5,919 nt of DNA from Lentzea sp. Its GTDB lineage: Bacteria > Actinomycetota > Actinomycetes > Mycobacteriales > Pseudonocardiaceae. A program made the translations under genes and the position numbers. Where the stretch lies: positions 1 to 5,919 of the forward strand of contig JASLAV010000066.1 in the NCBI GenBank assembly GCA_030146905.1. Direction: 5' to 3'. Below the pieces are notes generated by a model. That model did no database searches and was not told where the DNA came from. It saw nothing but the letters and a program-made list of their open reading frames with translations. Shown here one piece after another: positions 1 through 5,301 of this stretch (within the stretch, counting starts at the first letter, position 1; the number at the start of each line of letters is the position of its first letter).

Positions 1-1143
1 CTCGATCAGAGCCGCCACCAGGCCGGACGCGTTCGTGGGGCCGAGTGCGGCGCCGAAGTCGCGCAGCTCCTCCTCGCTGTAGCGGACGCGGTCCCGCACG
101 CGTGCCTCGGTGAGCCCGTCCGAGTACAGCAGCAGGGTGTCACCGGGGCGCAGGCGCAGCCGGAGATCGACGAAACGGGCGGCCGGCAGTGCGCCGACCA
201 GCTGCCCGCCGGGTGTGGCGAGCAGCTCGGCGGTGCCGTCGTGGCGGATCAGCAGTGCCGGCGGGTGGCCGCCTCCTGCGAGGACGATGTCGGCCCCGCC
301 GTCGCCCGGCACCAGCACCCCGTGCGTCACCGTGAGGAAGACCGCGGCGTCGGGGTGTTGTTGCTGGATGAGCACGGCGTTGAGGTTCGTCAGCACGGCG
401 GTCGGAGCAGGGTCGTAGACCGCGGCCGCCCGCAGCGTGTACCGGGCCAGCGACGTCACCGCGGCCGCGTCGGCGCCCTTGCCGGACACGTCACCGAGGA
501 AGAAGCTCCAGGACCCGTCGGTGAGCGGGAAGATGTCGTAGAAGTCGCCGCCGACCTCGTCGACGGACGCCGGGTGGTAGTAGGCGGCGATCTCCACACC
601 GGGGATGTCGGGGAGCGTCGGCGGAAGCAGGGCGCGCTGCAGGGCCCTGGCCAGGCGTTGCACGTGGTCGCGTTCGGCTTCGGCTTCCCGCCGGGCGCGC
701 AGCAGTTCCTGTTCGTAGGCGCGGCGGTCGCGCGCGTCGAACACGCTGGTGTGCACCAGCTGCGCGATGCCGTCCGACCCGGTCCTCACGGTCGAGCTCA
801 TCAGCACCGGCATCCGGGTGCCGTCCGCGCCGACCAGTTCGAGCGCGATGCCGCCCACCTCGCCGTGCATCCGCAACGTCGGCGCGAGGTGCGTCTCGTG
901 GTAGATCCGGCCACCAGCGGTGAGCAGGTCGGGGAACCTGCGCTTGCCGACCAGGTCGTCGCGCTCGTAGCCGAGCCAGCCCAGCAGCGTCGCGTTGACC
1001 TTCGCGATCGTGCCGTCCATCAACGTGGACAGGTACCCGCACGGCGCGTTCTCGTACAGGTCCTCCGCGCTGTCCACCAGCAGCGCGGAGAACGACGACT
1101 CCGCACCGGTGCCGCGTTCGTCGCCCTCTGCCCGATGGATCAC
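1..1143 (-). CDS. rsbP: RsbP-type PAS-PP2C (SpoIIE-family) protein serine phosphatase, 3' end cut by window
   Basis: An uninterrupted frame runs from GTG at 1143 to base 1: 381 codons, no stop. Residues about 25-135 form a PAS domain (YENAPCGYLST, then GGRIYHETHLAP, ADGTRMPVL). Residues about 141-175, rich in E, R, A and L, look like a helical or coiled-coil linker. From about 180 follows a PP2C/SpoIIE phosphatase with metal-ligand motifs VGGDFYD (Asp200), GDVSGKG (Asp217) and YSDGLTEA (Asp342), plus GGGHPPAL. The final PP2C motif lies outside; B. subtilis RsbP has about 400 residues, so roughly 20-30 are missing. In B. subtilis RsbP dephosphorylates phospho-RsbV under energy stress, with RsbQ as obligate activator. 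GTG 1143 overlaps the rsbQ stop as GTGA and has no clear Shine-Dalgarno, implying translational coupling. The domain order matches RsbP; its substrate here is unknown. Confidence 0.92.
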   Translation of the reverse strand, partial: MIHRAEGDERGTGAESSFSALLVDSAEDLYENAPCGYLSTLMDGTIAKVNATLLGWLGYERDDLVGKRRFPDLLTAGGRIYHETHLAPTLRMHGEVGGIALELVGADGTRMPVLMSSTVRTGSDGIAQLVHTSVFDARDRRAYEQELLRARREAEAERDHVQRLARALQRALLPPTLPDIPGVEIAAYYHPASVDEVGGDFYDIFPLTDGSWSFFLGDVSGKGADAAAVTSLARYTLRAAAVYDPAPTAVLTNLNAVLIQQQHPDAAVFLTVTHGVLVPGDGGADIVLAGGGHPPALLIRHDGTAELLATPGGQLVGALPAARFVDLRLRLRPGDTLLLYSDGLTEARVRDRVRYSEEELRDFGAALGPTNASGLVAALIE

Positions 1144-1940
1144 GGGCGGCTCGCGAACGACAGGATCGCCGACGAGGTGGCTTCCGGGGCGCTGAGCTGC
1201 GGGCAGTGCCCGGTGGCGTCGAGCGTCACCAGCTCGCTGCCGGCGATCTGCTCGTGCACGAACCGGCCGACCTCCGGTGGTGCGATCGCGTCGTGAGCGC
1301 ACTGCACCACGGCGGTGGGAACGGTGACCCCTGCCAGGTCGGCGCGGTTGTCGGACAGGAACGTGGCTCGTGCGAACACGCGTGCGATCTCGGGGTCGGT
1401 GCGGCAGAAGCTGTCCTTCAGCTCACCGCCGAGCTCGGGACGGTCGGGGTTGCCCATGATCACCGGCGCCATGGCCGCCGACCAGCCGAGGTAGTTCGAG
1501 TCGAGCGAGTCGAGCAGCTCGTCGATGTCCGCGCGGCTGAACCCGCCGCGGTAGTCGCCGTCGTCGAGGTAGCACGGGGACGGGGTGAGCAGCACCAGCT
1601 TCGCGAACCGGTCCGGTTCCCGGCCGGCTGCCAGCACCGCGATCATCGCGCTGACCGAGTGCCCGACCAGGACGACGTCGCGCAGGCCGAGCTCCGCGCA
1701 GACGTCGAGGACGTCCTGGGCGTACCCGTCGAGGCCGGAGTACCGCTGCTCCGACCAGGCCGTCGTGTCGGATCTCCCCGACCCGACGTAGTCGAACAGC
1801 ACCACCCTGAACCGCTCCGCCAGCACCGGCGCGACGAGCCGCCACAGGTTCTGGTCGCACCCGAACCCGTGTGCGAGCAGCACGGTGGGGCCGTCGGCAC
1901 GGCCCATCTCGGTGACGTTGTTGCGGCGCCGTACGTCCAT
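1140..1940 (-). CDS. rsbQ: RsbQ-type alpha/beta hydrolase, activator of the adjacent PAS-PP2C phosphatase
   Basis: 266 residues (B. subtilis RsbQ has 269), with family blocks visible from end to end: AHGFGCDQNLW, FDYVGSGRSD, LDGYAQDVLDVC, TPSPCYL, NPDRPEL and TDPEIARVFA. The catalytic triad is complete: Ser95 in GHSVS, Asp217 in CAHDAIAP and His245 in ATGHCP. The nucleophile elbow reads GHSVS where I recall GHSVG in B. subtilis. RsbQ is cytosolic, has a buried hydrophobic pocket and activates RsbP in energy-stress signalling; it belongs to the same subgroup as the plant receptors D14 and KAI2. ATG 1940 is chosen because GGAAG lies 8 bases upstream and the length fits; GTG codons at 1958 and 1955 remain in frame but lack a better ribosome site. 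It is first in a two-gene operon, its TGA overlapping the phosphatase start. Assignment is strong; the ligand is unknown. Confidence 0.94.
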   Translation of the reverse strand: MDVRRRNNVTEMGRADGPTVLLAHGFGCDQNLWRLVAPVLAERFRVVLFDYVGSGRSDTTAWSEQRYSGLDGYAQDVLDVCAELGLRDVVLVGHSVSAMIAVLAAGREPDRFAKLVLLTPSPCYLDDGDYRGGFSRADIDELLDSLDSNYLGWSAAMAPVIMGNPDRPELGGELKDSFCRTDPEIARVFARATFLSDNRADLAGVTVPTAVVQCAHDAIAPPEVGRFVHEQIAGSELVTLDATGHCPQLSAPEATSSAILSFASRP

Positions 1941-1948
1941 CCCGTCAT

Positions 1949-1953
1949 CTTCC
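1949..1953 (-). promoter_or_regulatory. Ribosome binding site of rsbQ
   Basis: GGAAG on the minus strand, 8 bases before ATG 1940. It favours that start over the in-frame GTG codons at 1958 and 1955. Confidence 0.6.
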
Positions 1954-2094
1954 ACCACCGGCGCGATTCGCGAAGGACACCGCCGCCCGCCGGCCGCGCG
2001 GACGACGGACGTCCTGGTGGCCGATCTGCTCGGCGAATTTCGAACGGGTAGCGTCAGGAGTGCCGCACTGCTGCCAACTCAGTGCGAGCAGGGC

Positions 2095-2098
2095 GGAG
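2095..2098 (+). promoter_or_regulatory. Ribosome binding site of the HATPase gene
   Basis: GGAG ending 6 bases before GTG 2105. It supports this start over the upstream in-frame GTG at 2060, which would add 15 residues unlike the family and has no comparably placed site. Confidence 0.6.
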
Positions 2099-2104
2099 AT
2101 CACC

Positions 2105-2545
2105 GTGATTGACATCGGAGAACACGCCCGGTCCCACGTCCTGGACGTCCGGCTGGACCGGGACACCGAGATGGCCGCGCTGCGCCGCCAGGTCGACGCG
2201 GCCCTGGCCGACCTGGGCGGCGACCACCGCTACGACGTGCTGCTGGTGGTGTCGGAACTCGTCAGCAACGTGCTCGACCACACGACCGGCCCAGGGCACC
2301 TGCGCCTCGCGCGCGTCCGGATCCCCTGCCAGGTCGCCGTCGAGGTGGACGACTCGTCCCCGCTCGCGCCCGTGTGCGGGTCCTCGCGGCTCGGCGGGCG
2401 CAGGGGGAGGGGCATGGTGATGGTGAACAGCGTCGCCCACCGCTGGGGCACCGTGCTCCGGTCCGGTGGCGGCAAGATGGTGTACGCGCTGCTCCAGTGC
2501 GGCGGGAACGGCCTGGCCGCGAGACTGTGCCCCGGCGTCGGATGA
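2105..2545 (+). CDS. HATPase-fold ATP-binding protein of the RsbW/anti-sigma-kinase type
   Basis: 146 residues, the usual size of stand-alone RsbW-like ATP-binding proteins that abound in actinomycetes. After a short N-terminal strand (HVLDVRLDRD) comes the N-box helix VSELVSNVLDH with Glu51 and Asn55, the G1 motif VEVDDSSP (Asp82/Asp83), the glycine-rich ATP lid GRRGRGMVMVNS (about 98-109) and a last strand GGKMVYALL. RsbW-type members bind a sigma factor and phosphorylate STAS-domain antagonists; many actinobacterial paralogues have unknown partners. Asp-Asp-Ser replaces the textbook DxG of G1, as is common in this subgroup. The gene diverges from rsbQ-rsbP, whose phosphatase could reverse its kinase reaction, but no STAS or sigma gene lies beside it. 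GTG 2105 is the chosen start. Fold assignment is solid; kinase activity and target are inference. Confidence 0.82.
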   Translation: MIDIGEHARSHVLDVRLDRDTEMAALRRQVDAALADLGGDHRYDVLLVVSELVSNVLDHTTGPGHLRLARVRIPCQVAVEVDDSSPLAPVCGSSRLGGRRGRGMVMVNSVAHRWGTVLRSGGGKMVYALLQCGGNGLAARLCPGVG

Positions 2546-2630
2546 CCGGCGGCCGGGTGGCGGCGGCGCGGTTCGTTCGATCGTGACAATCTGCGTCCCC
2601 GCGCCACCGCCGTGGTCCAGCCTGCCCACC

Positions 2631-2646
2631 GTCGTCGGCTGACGAC
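2631..2646. terminator. Weak hairpin between convergent genes, possible bidirectional terminator
   Basis: GTCGTC-GGCT-GACGAC: a perfect 6-base stem with a 4-base loop in the 151-base gap between the stop codons of the HATPase gene and the winged-helix gene. There is no T-tract on either side, which is not unusual in actinomycetes, but the stem is short. Nothing else clear is seen in this gap. Confidence 0.2.
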
Positions 2647-2696
2647 AGGGGCTTCCGACTCCGTCGAGCGGTGTCCAACCGATCTGGCGCGAGCGG

Positions 2697-3005
2697 TCAG
2701 GTCTTGCCGTGGCGTTCCAGCAGCGCGCGCAACGCGGACATCTCGGCGGCCAGCGCCCTGCGTCCCGCGGCGGTGACGCTCACCCAGGTCTTCGGGCGCT
2801 TGCCCTCGTACCCCTTCTCGACCACCAGCAGCCCGGCCTCCTCCAGCACCGTGATGTGCCGCGACAGGTTGCCGGCGGTGAGGTTCAGGGTGGACTTCAG
2901 GTAGGCGAACTCCACCCTCTTCACCTCCGCCGCGATGGTCAGGATCCCCAGTCGGTGGCGTTGGTGGACGACGTCGTCCAGCGCCGCGGTGGGGTGTTCG
3001 CTCAT
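2697..3005 (-). CDS. Small winged-helix (MarR/ArsR-like) transcriptional regulator
   Basis: 102 residues, nearly all one winged helix-turn-helix domain. Segment RLGILTIAAEV begins helix 1; VEFAYLKSTLNLTAGNLSRH (about 31-50) is the helix-turn-helix, with LSRHITVLEEAGLL as recognition helix and following helix; EKGYEGKRPKTWVSVT (about 63-78) is the beta wing; the C-terminal helix AGRRALAAEMSALRALL probably dimerises. The pattern matches the stand-alone winged-helix family Pfam calls HTH_34. No metal-binding or extra ligand domain is visible. ATG 3005 overlaps the TGA of the upstream membrane-protein gene as ATGA, so the two are probably translationally coupled; the open frame upstream of 3005 is a shadow of that gene. 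Autoregulation at the palindromes near 3863-3903 is likely but inferred. Confidence 0.88.
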   Translation of the reverse strand: MSEHPTAALDDVVHQRHRLGILTIAAEVKRVEFAYLKSTLNLTAGNLSRHITVLEEAGLLVVEKGYEGKRPKTWVSVTAAGRRALAAEMSALRALLERHGKT

Positions 3006-3844
3006 GACGAGGCCCTGCCGGCGGCGAGCGCGGCCAGCCCGCCGAGCACGAGCACGGTCGCGGGCAGGAAGACGTCCTGGACGTTGGCCGGCGCGGCGAT
3101 GTTCACGCCCGAATTGTCGACGATCAGCACCACGGCCGCGAAGGCGACCGCGATCACCGTGCACATCGCGCTGCGTTCGACCCACGCCAGGGTCAGCAGG
3201 CCGACCGCGATCACCGTGAACTGGGCCATGCCTCCCATCCCCAGGTTGACGCCGACGTCGGGCACTTGCAGCAACGACAGCGCCATCGACACCAGGACCA
3301 GCCCCAGCGGGACGAACAGCTGCCGGGCGCGCCGTGCCCGGAAAGCGAGCACCGCAAGCCCCAGGAGCACCGCCATGACGACACCGACCACGGGCAGCGT
3401 CGGGTAGAAGGGGCTGTACTCGAAGAACAGGCTGGAGCTCAGCGGGATCCCGAGCAGGACGGCGACCGAACCGAACACCGCCACCTGGACGTACGTGCCG
3501 GTCGAGGTCTCCACGCCGACGCGCCGGGCTCGCCAGCGGTACCACCAGACCGTGGTGACCAGGCCGACGATCAGGACCGCGAGCCAGTACAGCGAAACAG
3601 CGAGCGGGTGCAGCGCCTCGTGCTCCGCCTTCAGCCCCAGGTGCGTCAGCGGGTTGATCCACCAGCCGGGCCCGCCGTCGACGAGGTGGTCGGTCGGGTG
3701 GGGATCGGGCTGGGAGAGCGGGATCGCGCCGAACGAGAGGATTCCCAGGAGCAGCAACGGGAACCAGTAGCCGTGCCGGTCGTCGCGGGCGCGCTTGCGC
3801 AGTTCGGCCAGTTCGTCGAGCAACGATGCCGGATCGTCTGCCAT
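3002..3844 (-). CDS. Polytopic membrane protein of unknown function, about eight transmembrane helices
   Basis: 280 residues. A charged N-terminus (LLDELAELRKRARDDRHGYW, residues 8-27) precedes hydrophobic segments at about 26-43, 83-101, 119-136, 149-168, 176-193, 206-221, 226-242 and 258-275. There is no signal peptide, no nucleotide-binding motif and no conserved catalytic pattern I can name. The segment between helices 1 and 2 (about 44-82) is rich in Pro, His and Trp and probably lies outside the cell. I do not recognise a characterised family. The gene overlaps the winged-helix regulator by 4 bases and leads that operon, so its amount is probably controlled by the regulator. ATG 3844 is chosen because AGGGGGG ends 9 bases before it; the in-frame TTG at 3853 directly abuts that site and is unlikely. 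Confidence 0.85.
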   Translation of the reverse strand: MADDPASLLDELAELRKRARDDRHGYWFPLLLLGILSFGAIPLSQPDPHPTDHLVDGGPGWWINPLTHLGLKAEHEALHPLAVSLYWLAVLIVGLVTTVWWYRWRARRVGVETSTGTYVQVAVFGSVAVLLGIPLSSSLFFEYSPFYPTLPVVGVVMAVLLGLAVLAFRARRARQLFVPLGLVLVSMALSLLQVPDVGVNLGMGGMAQFTVIAVGLLTLAWVERSAMCTVIAVAFAAVVLIVDNSGVNIAAPANVQDVFLPATVLVLGGLAALAAGRASS

Positions 3845-3853
3845 GTCGTCCAA

Positions 3854-3860
3854 CCCCCCT
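3854..3860 (-). promoter_or_regulatory. Ribosome binding site deciding the membrane-protein start
   Basis: AGGGGGG on the minus strand, 9 bases before ATG 3844. An upstream TTG (3853-3851) immediately follows it with no spacing, so ATG 3844 is preferred. Confidence 0.65.
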
Positions 3861-3872
3861 TGTTGTGCAATG

Positions 3873-3902
3873 AGGTTTGCATCGCAAACCAGAAGTTGTC
3901 AA
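3873..3902 (-). promoter_or_regulatory. Candidate promoter of the membrane protein/winged-helix operon
   Basis: On the minus strand a perfect TTGACA (3902-3897) stands 18 bases before AAACCT (3878-3873). The latter keeps only the A and final T of TANNNT, so the -10 is weak. Initiation near 3866 would give a leader of about 20 bases ending at the strong ribosome site. The -10 overlaps a perfect inverted repeat, as expected of a repressed promoter. Confidence 0.5.
3874..3890. promoter_or_regulatory. Perfect 7+3+7 inverted repeat, probable operator
   Basis: GGTTTGC-ATC-GCAAACC lies between and over the candidate -35 and -10 elements. It is flanked by two shorter palindromes, GTTGTCAAC (3895-3903) and TTGTGCAA (3863-3870), with centres about 16-17 bases apart. 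AT-rich palindromes stand out against the GC-rich background. The winged-helix protein encoded second in this operon is the obvious candidate ligand; this is inference from position. Confidence 0.6.
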
Positions 3903-3924
3903 CAGGGGGAGTGCTCGGCAGCGT

Positions 3925-3937
3925 GTCCACTGTGGAG
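3925..3937. repeat. 13-base near-palindrome, inverted copy at 4164-4176
   Basis: GTCCACTGTGGAG here is the exact reverse complement of CTCCACAGTGGAC at 4164-4176, inside the 3' part of the ABC ATPase gene. Each contains the palindrome TCCAC-N-GTGGA. The two copies are about 240 bases apart. Function unknown; it may be a protein-binding site, a hairpin or chance. Confidence 0.35.
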
Positions 3938-3973
3938 CCTTTTGGGCTGGGAGGGCACTGCCGCGGCTACGCG

Positions 3974-3986
3974 CCGGCTTCGCCGG
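3974..3986 (-). terminator. Possible terminator hairpin after the ABC ATPase gene
   Basis: CCGGC-GAA-GCCGG on the minus strand begins 6 bases after the ATPase stop codon. The 5-base all-GC stem is short and no T-run follows. The position at the end of the transporter operon, before a separate promoter near 3900, is what suggests a terminator. Confidence 0.3.
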
Positions 3987-3992
3987 GAACGG

Positions 3993-4862
3993 TCACTTCG
4001 CCCGCCGGGCCGACGACCGCCGATCACGCGACGCGCGCAGGTAGCCCATGACGAGGGACTCCAGGTCGGGTTCCGCGTCCGCCCAGCCGCGGGGCGCCTG
4101 CTCGGCGTCGCGCAGCAGCAGGGTGGCCTGGCGCTGGGTGCGGGTCGCGCTGACGAGCGTGCCCTCCACAGTGGACTCGTCGTCCACCGGGCCGACGAGG
4201 ATCCTGTGCCGTGCGAGGACTTCCTCGATGTCGCCGTCGACCTGGACCCTGCCCTCGTCGATCAGCAGGAGGTGGTCGCACACCTCGCGCAGGTCGCTGA
4301 GCAGGTGCGAGGACATGACCACCGTGGTGCCGCGGTCGGCCACCTCGGTCATGATGATCCGCAGCGTCTCGTCGCGGGCCAGCGGGTCCAGGTCGGACAG
4401 CGGTTCGTCCAGCAGCAGCAGCCGGGGCAGGCGGCCCAGCGCCACGGCCAGTGCCACCTGGGTCACGGCGCCGGCGGACAGGGTGCCGATCTTCGCCTCC
4501 ACGTCGACGCCGGCCAGCAGCCCGAGCACCTCGTGGACCCTGTCGGCGGACCAGCGGTCGTTCCAGGCGGCGCAGACGCGCACCAGTTCGCGCACCGTGA
4601 GATCGCGGTACAGCGGCCGGTCCTGCGCCAGGAACGAGATGTCGGGGTGGATGCGGCCGCGCAGTGGCGTGCCGAAGGCCTTCAGCTCACCGGTCGTCGG
4701 GCGCACCAGGCCCGCGGCCATGCGCAGCAGGGTGCTCTTGCCCGCGCCGTTCGGGCCCACCAGGGCGACGATCTTGCCCTCGGGAACGGTGAAGCTGCAG
4801 TCGCGGACCGCCCAGTTGCGGCGGTACCGCTTGCCGACGGCCGTGGCGGCGAGAGGTGTCAT
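3993..4862 (-). CDS. ABC transporter ATP-binding protein (YtrB-like, GntR-linked)
   Basis: 289 residues with a complete nucleotide-binding domain: Walker A GPNGAGKST (36-44), Q-loop Gln80 in FLAQDRPLY, signature LSAGA (128-132), Walker B LLLLDEP (148-154), D-loop SDLD (156-159) and H-loop His186 in MSSHLL. It energises an ABC-2 type membrane partner at the inner face of the membrane. The signature departs from LSGGQ, as happens in actinobacterial relatives; all hydrolysis residues remain, so it is probably active. Residues about 220-289 form a C-terminal extension ending in a basic tail (RDRRSSARRAK). ATG 4862 overlaps the GntR gene's stop as ATGA, with GAGGA upstream. Partner permease: the gene truncated at the right edge. 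Exporter direction is typical of the family; the substrate is unknown. Confidence 0.93.
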   Translation of the reverse strand: MTPLAATAVGKRYRRNWAVRDCSFTVPEGKIVALVGPNGAGKSTLLRMAAGLVRPTTGELKAFGTPLRGRIHPDISFLAQDRPLYRDLTVRELVRVCAAWNDRWSADRVHEVLGLLAGVDVEAKIGTLSAGAVTQVALAVALGRLPRLLLLDEPLSDLDPLARDETLRIIMTEVADRGTTVVMSSHLLSDLREVCDHLLLIDEGRVQVDGDIEEVLARHRILVGPVDDESTVEGTLVSATRTQRQATLLLRDAEQAPRGWADAEPDLESLVMGYLRASRDRRSSARRAK

Positions 4863-5269
4863 GATCGTTCCTCGACGGGGTAGTGCTCGTCGCGGACCGC
4901 GGAGTACAGGGCGTCGACGTCCTCGACGACGAGGCCGTTCTCCTGCGCGCGGCCCATCCAGCCTGCCAGTTCCTGCCGCAGCGGTGCGTCGTCGCCGATG
5001 GTCGCCTCCGAGGACAGCGACTTGGTCACGAAGGTGCCCAGCCCCCTGCGGCCCTCCGCCAGTCCTTCTCGTTCCAGTTCGCGGTACGCCTTGAGCACGG
5101 TGTTGGGGTTGACGGCGGTCGCCTCCACCACTTCCCGCGCTGAGGGCAGCCGGTCACCGGGGGCCAGCAGTCCCAGCCGCATGGCCTGCTTGACCTGCTG
5201 GACGATCTGCACGTACGTGGAGACCCCGGAGCGCCGGTCGATCCGGAACTCGATCACATCGGTCAGCAT
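4859..5269 (-). CDS. GntR-family transcriptional regulator, YtrA subfamily
   Basis: 136 residues. The N-terminus has the YtrA-type opening FRIDRRSGVSTYVQIVQQVK (8-27), then the winged helix: PGDRLPSAREVV (about 38-48), recognition helix AVNPNTVLKAYRELEREGL (52-70) and wing AEGRRGLGTFV (71-81). Only a short helical tail of about 55 residues follows, with no large effector domain, which defines the YtrA group. Such proteins usually repress the ABC operon that contains them and respond to envelope-active or other small molecules. ATG 5269 has GGGG 7 bases upstream and starts exactly where family similarity starts; the longer open frame upstream is a shadow of the permease gene. It begins 32 bases after the permease stop and overlaps the ATPase gene by 4. 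Its operator is probably upstream of the permease, beyond the window. Confidence 0.92.
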   Translation of the reverse strand: MLTDVIEFRIDRRSGVSTYVQIVQQVKQAMRLGLLAPGDRLPSAREVVEATAVNPNTVLKAYRELEREGLAEGRRGLGTFVTKSLSSEATIGDDAPLRQELAGWMGRAQENGLVVEDVDALYSAVRDEHYPVEERS

Positions 5270-5301
5270 AGGTGTTCCCCGCGCCAGGGCCTCCACAACG
5301 T

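Larger units (their letters stand above)
1941..2104. promoter_or_regulatory. Divergent intergenic region between rsbQ and the HATPase gene
   Basis: These 164 bases separate two divergently transcribed genes, so both promoters are expected here. I find no convincing -35/-10 pair on either strand. On the plus strand, GGGTAG at 2046-2051 resembles a sigma-B/sigma-F type -10 (GGGTAT), and the overlapping TAGCGT (2049-2054) fits TANNNT, but no GTTT or TTGAC element lies at proper distance. Short palindromes occur: TTCGCGAA (1967-1974), GGACGTCC (2007-2014) and CGAATTTCG (2034-2042); each could be chance in GC-rich DNA. Confidence 0.4.

Noticed and set aside
241..2051. Long plus-strand open frames (241-1296 and 1206-2051) opposite rsbP and rsbQ
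   Set aside because: Low-complexity, Arg/His/Val/Gln-rich translations with no domain. They are antisense shadows of the two strongly supported minus-strand genes, as is usual in GC-rich DNA.
2060..2104. GTG at 2060 as start of the HATPase gene
   Set aside because: It adds 15 residues with two cysteines that are unlike the family and lacks a well-placed ribosome site; GTG 2105 has GGAG at 6 bases.
2542..2586. 14-codon mini-ORF whose ATG overlaps the HATPase stop (ATGA)
   Set aside because: Too short, with no recognisable content; ATGA overlaps of this kind arise readily by chance.
3006..3902. Upstream extension of the winged-helix frame into a 401-residue protein
   Set aside because: The extra residues are out-of-frame readthrough of the membrane-protein gene (Arg/Pro/Gly-rich). 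The ATG at 3005 overlapping the preceding stop is the natural start.
3266..5094. Long plus-strand open frames (3266-4051, 3795-4883, 4048-5094)
   Set aside because: They lie opposite the membrane-protein, ATPase and GntR genes, which show clear family motifs; the antisense translations show none.
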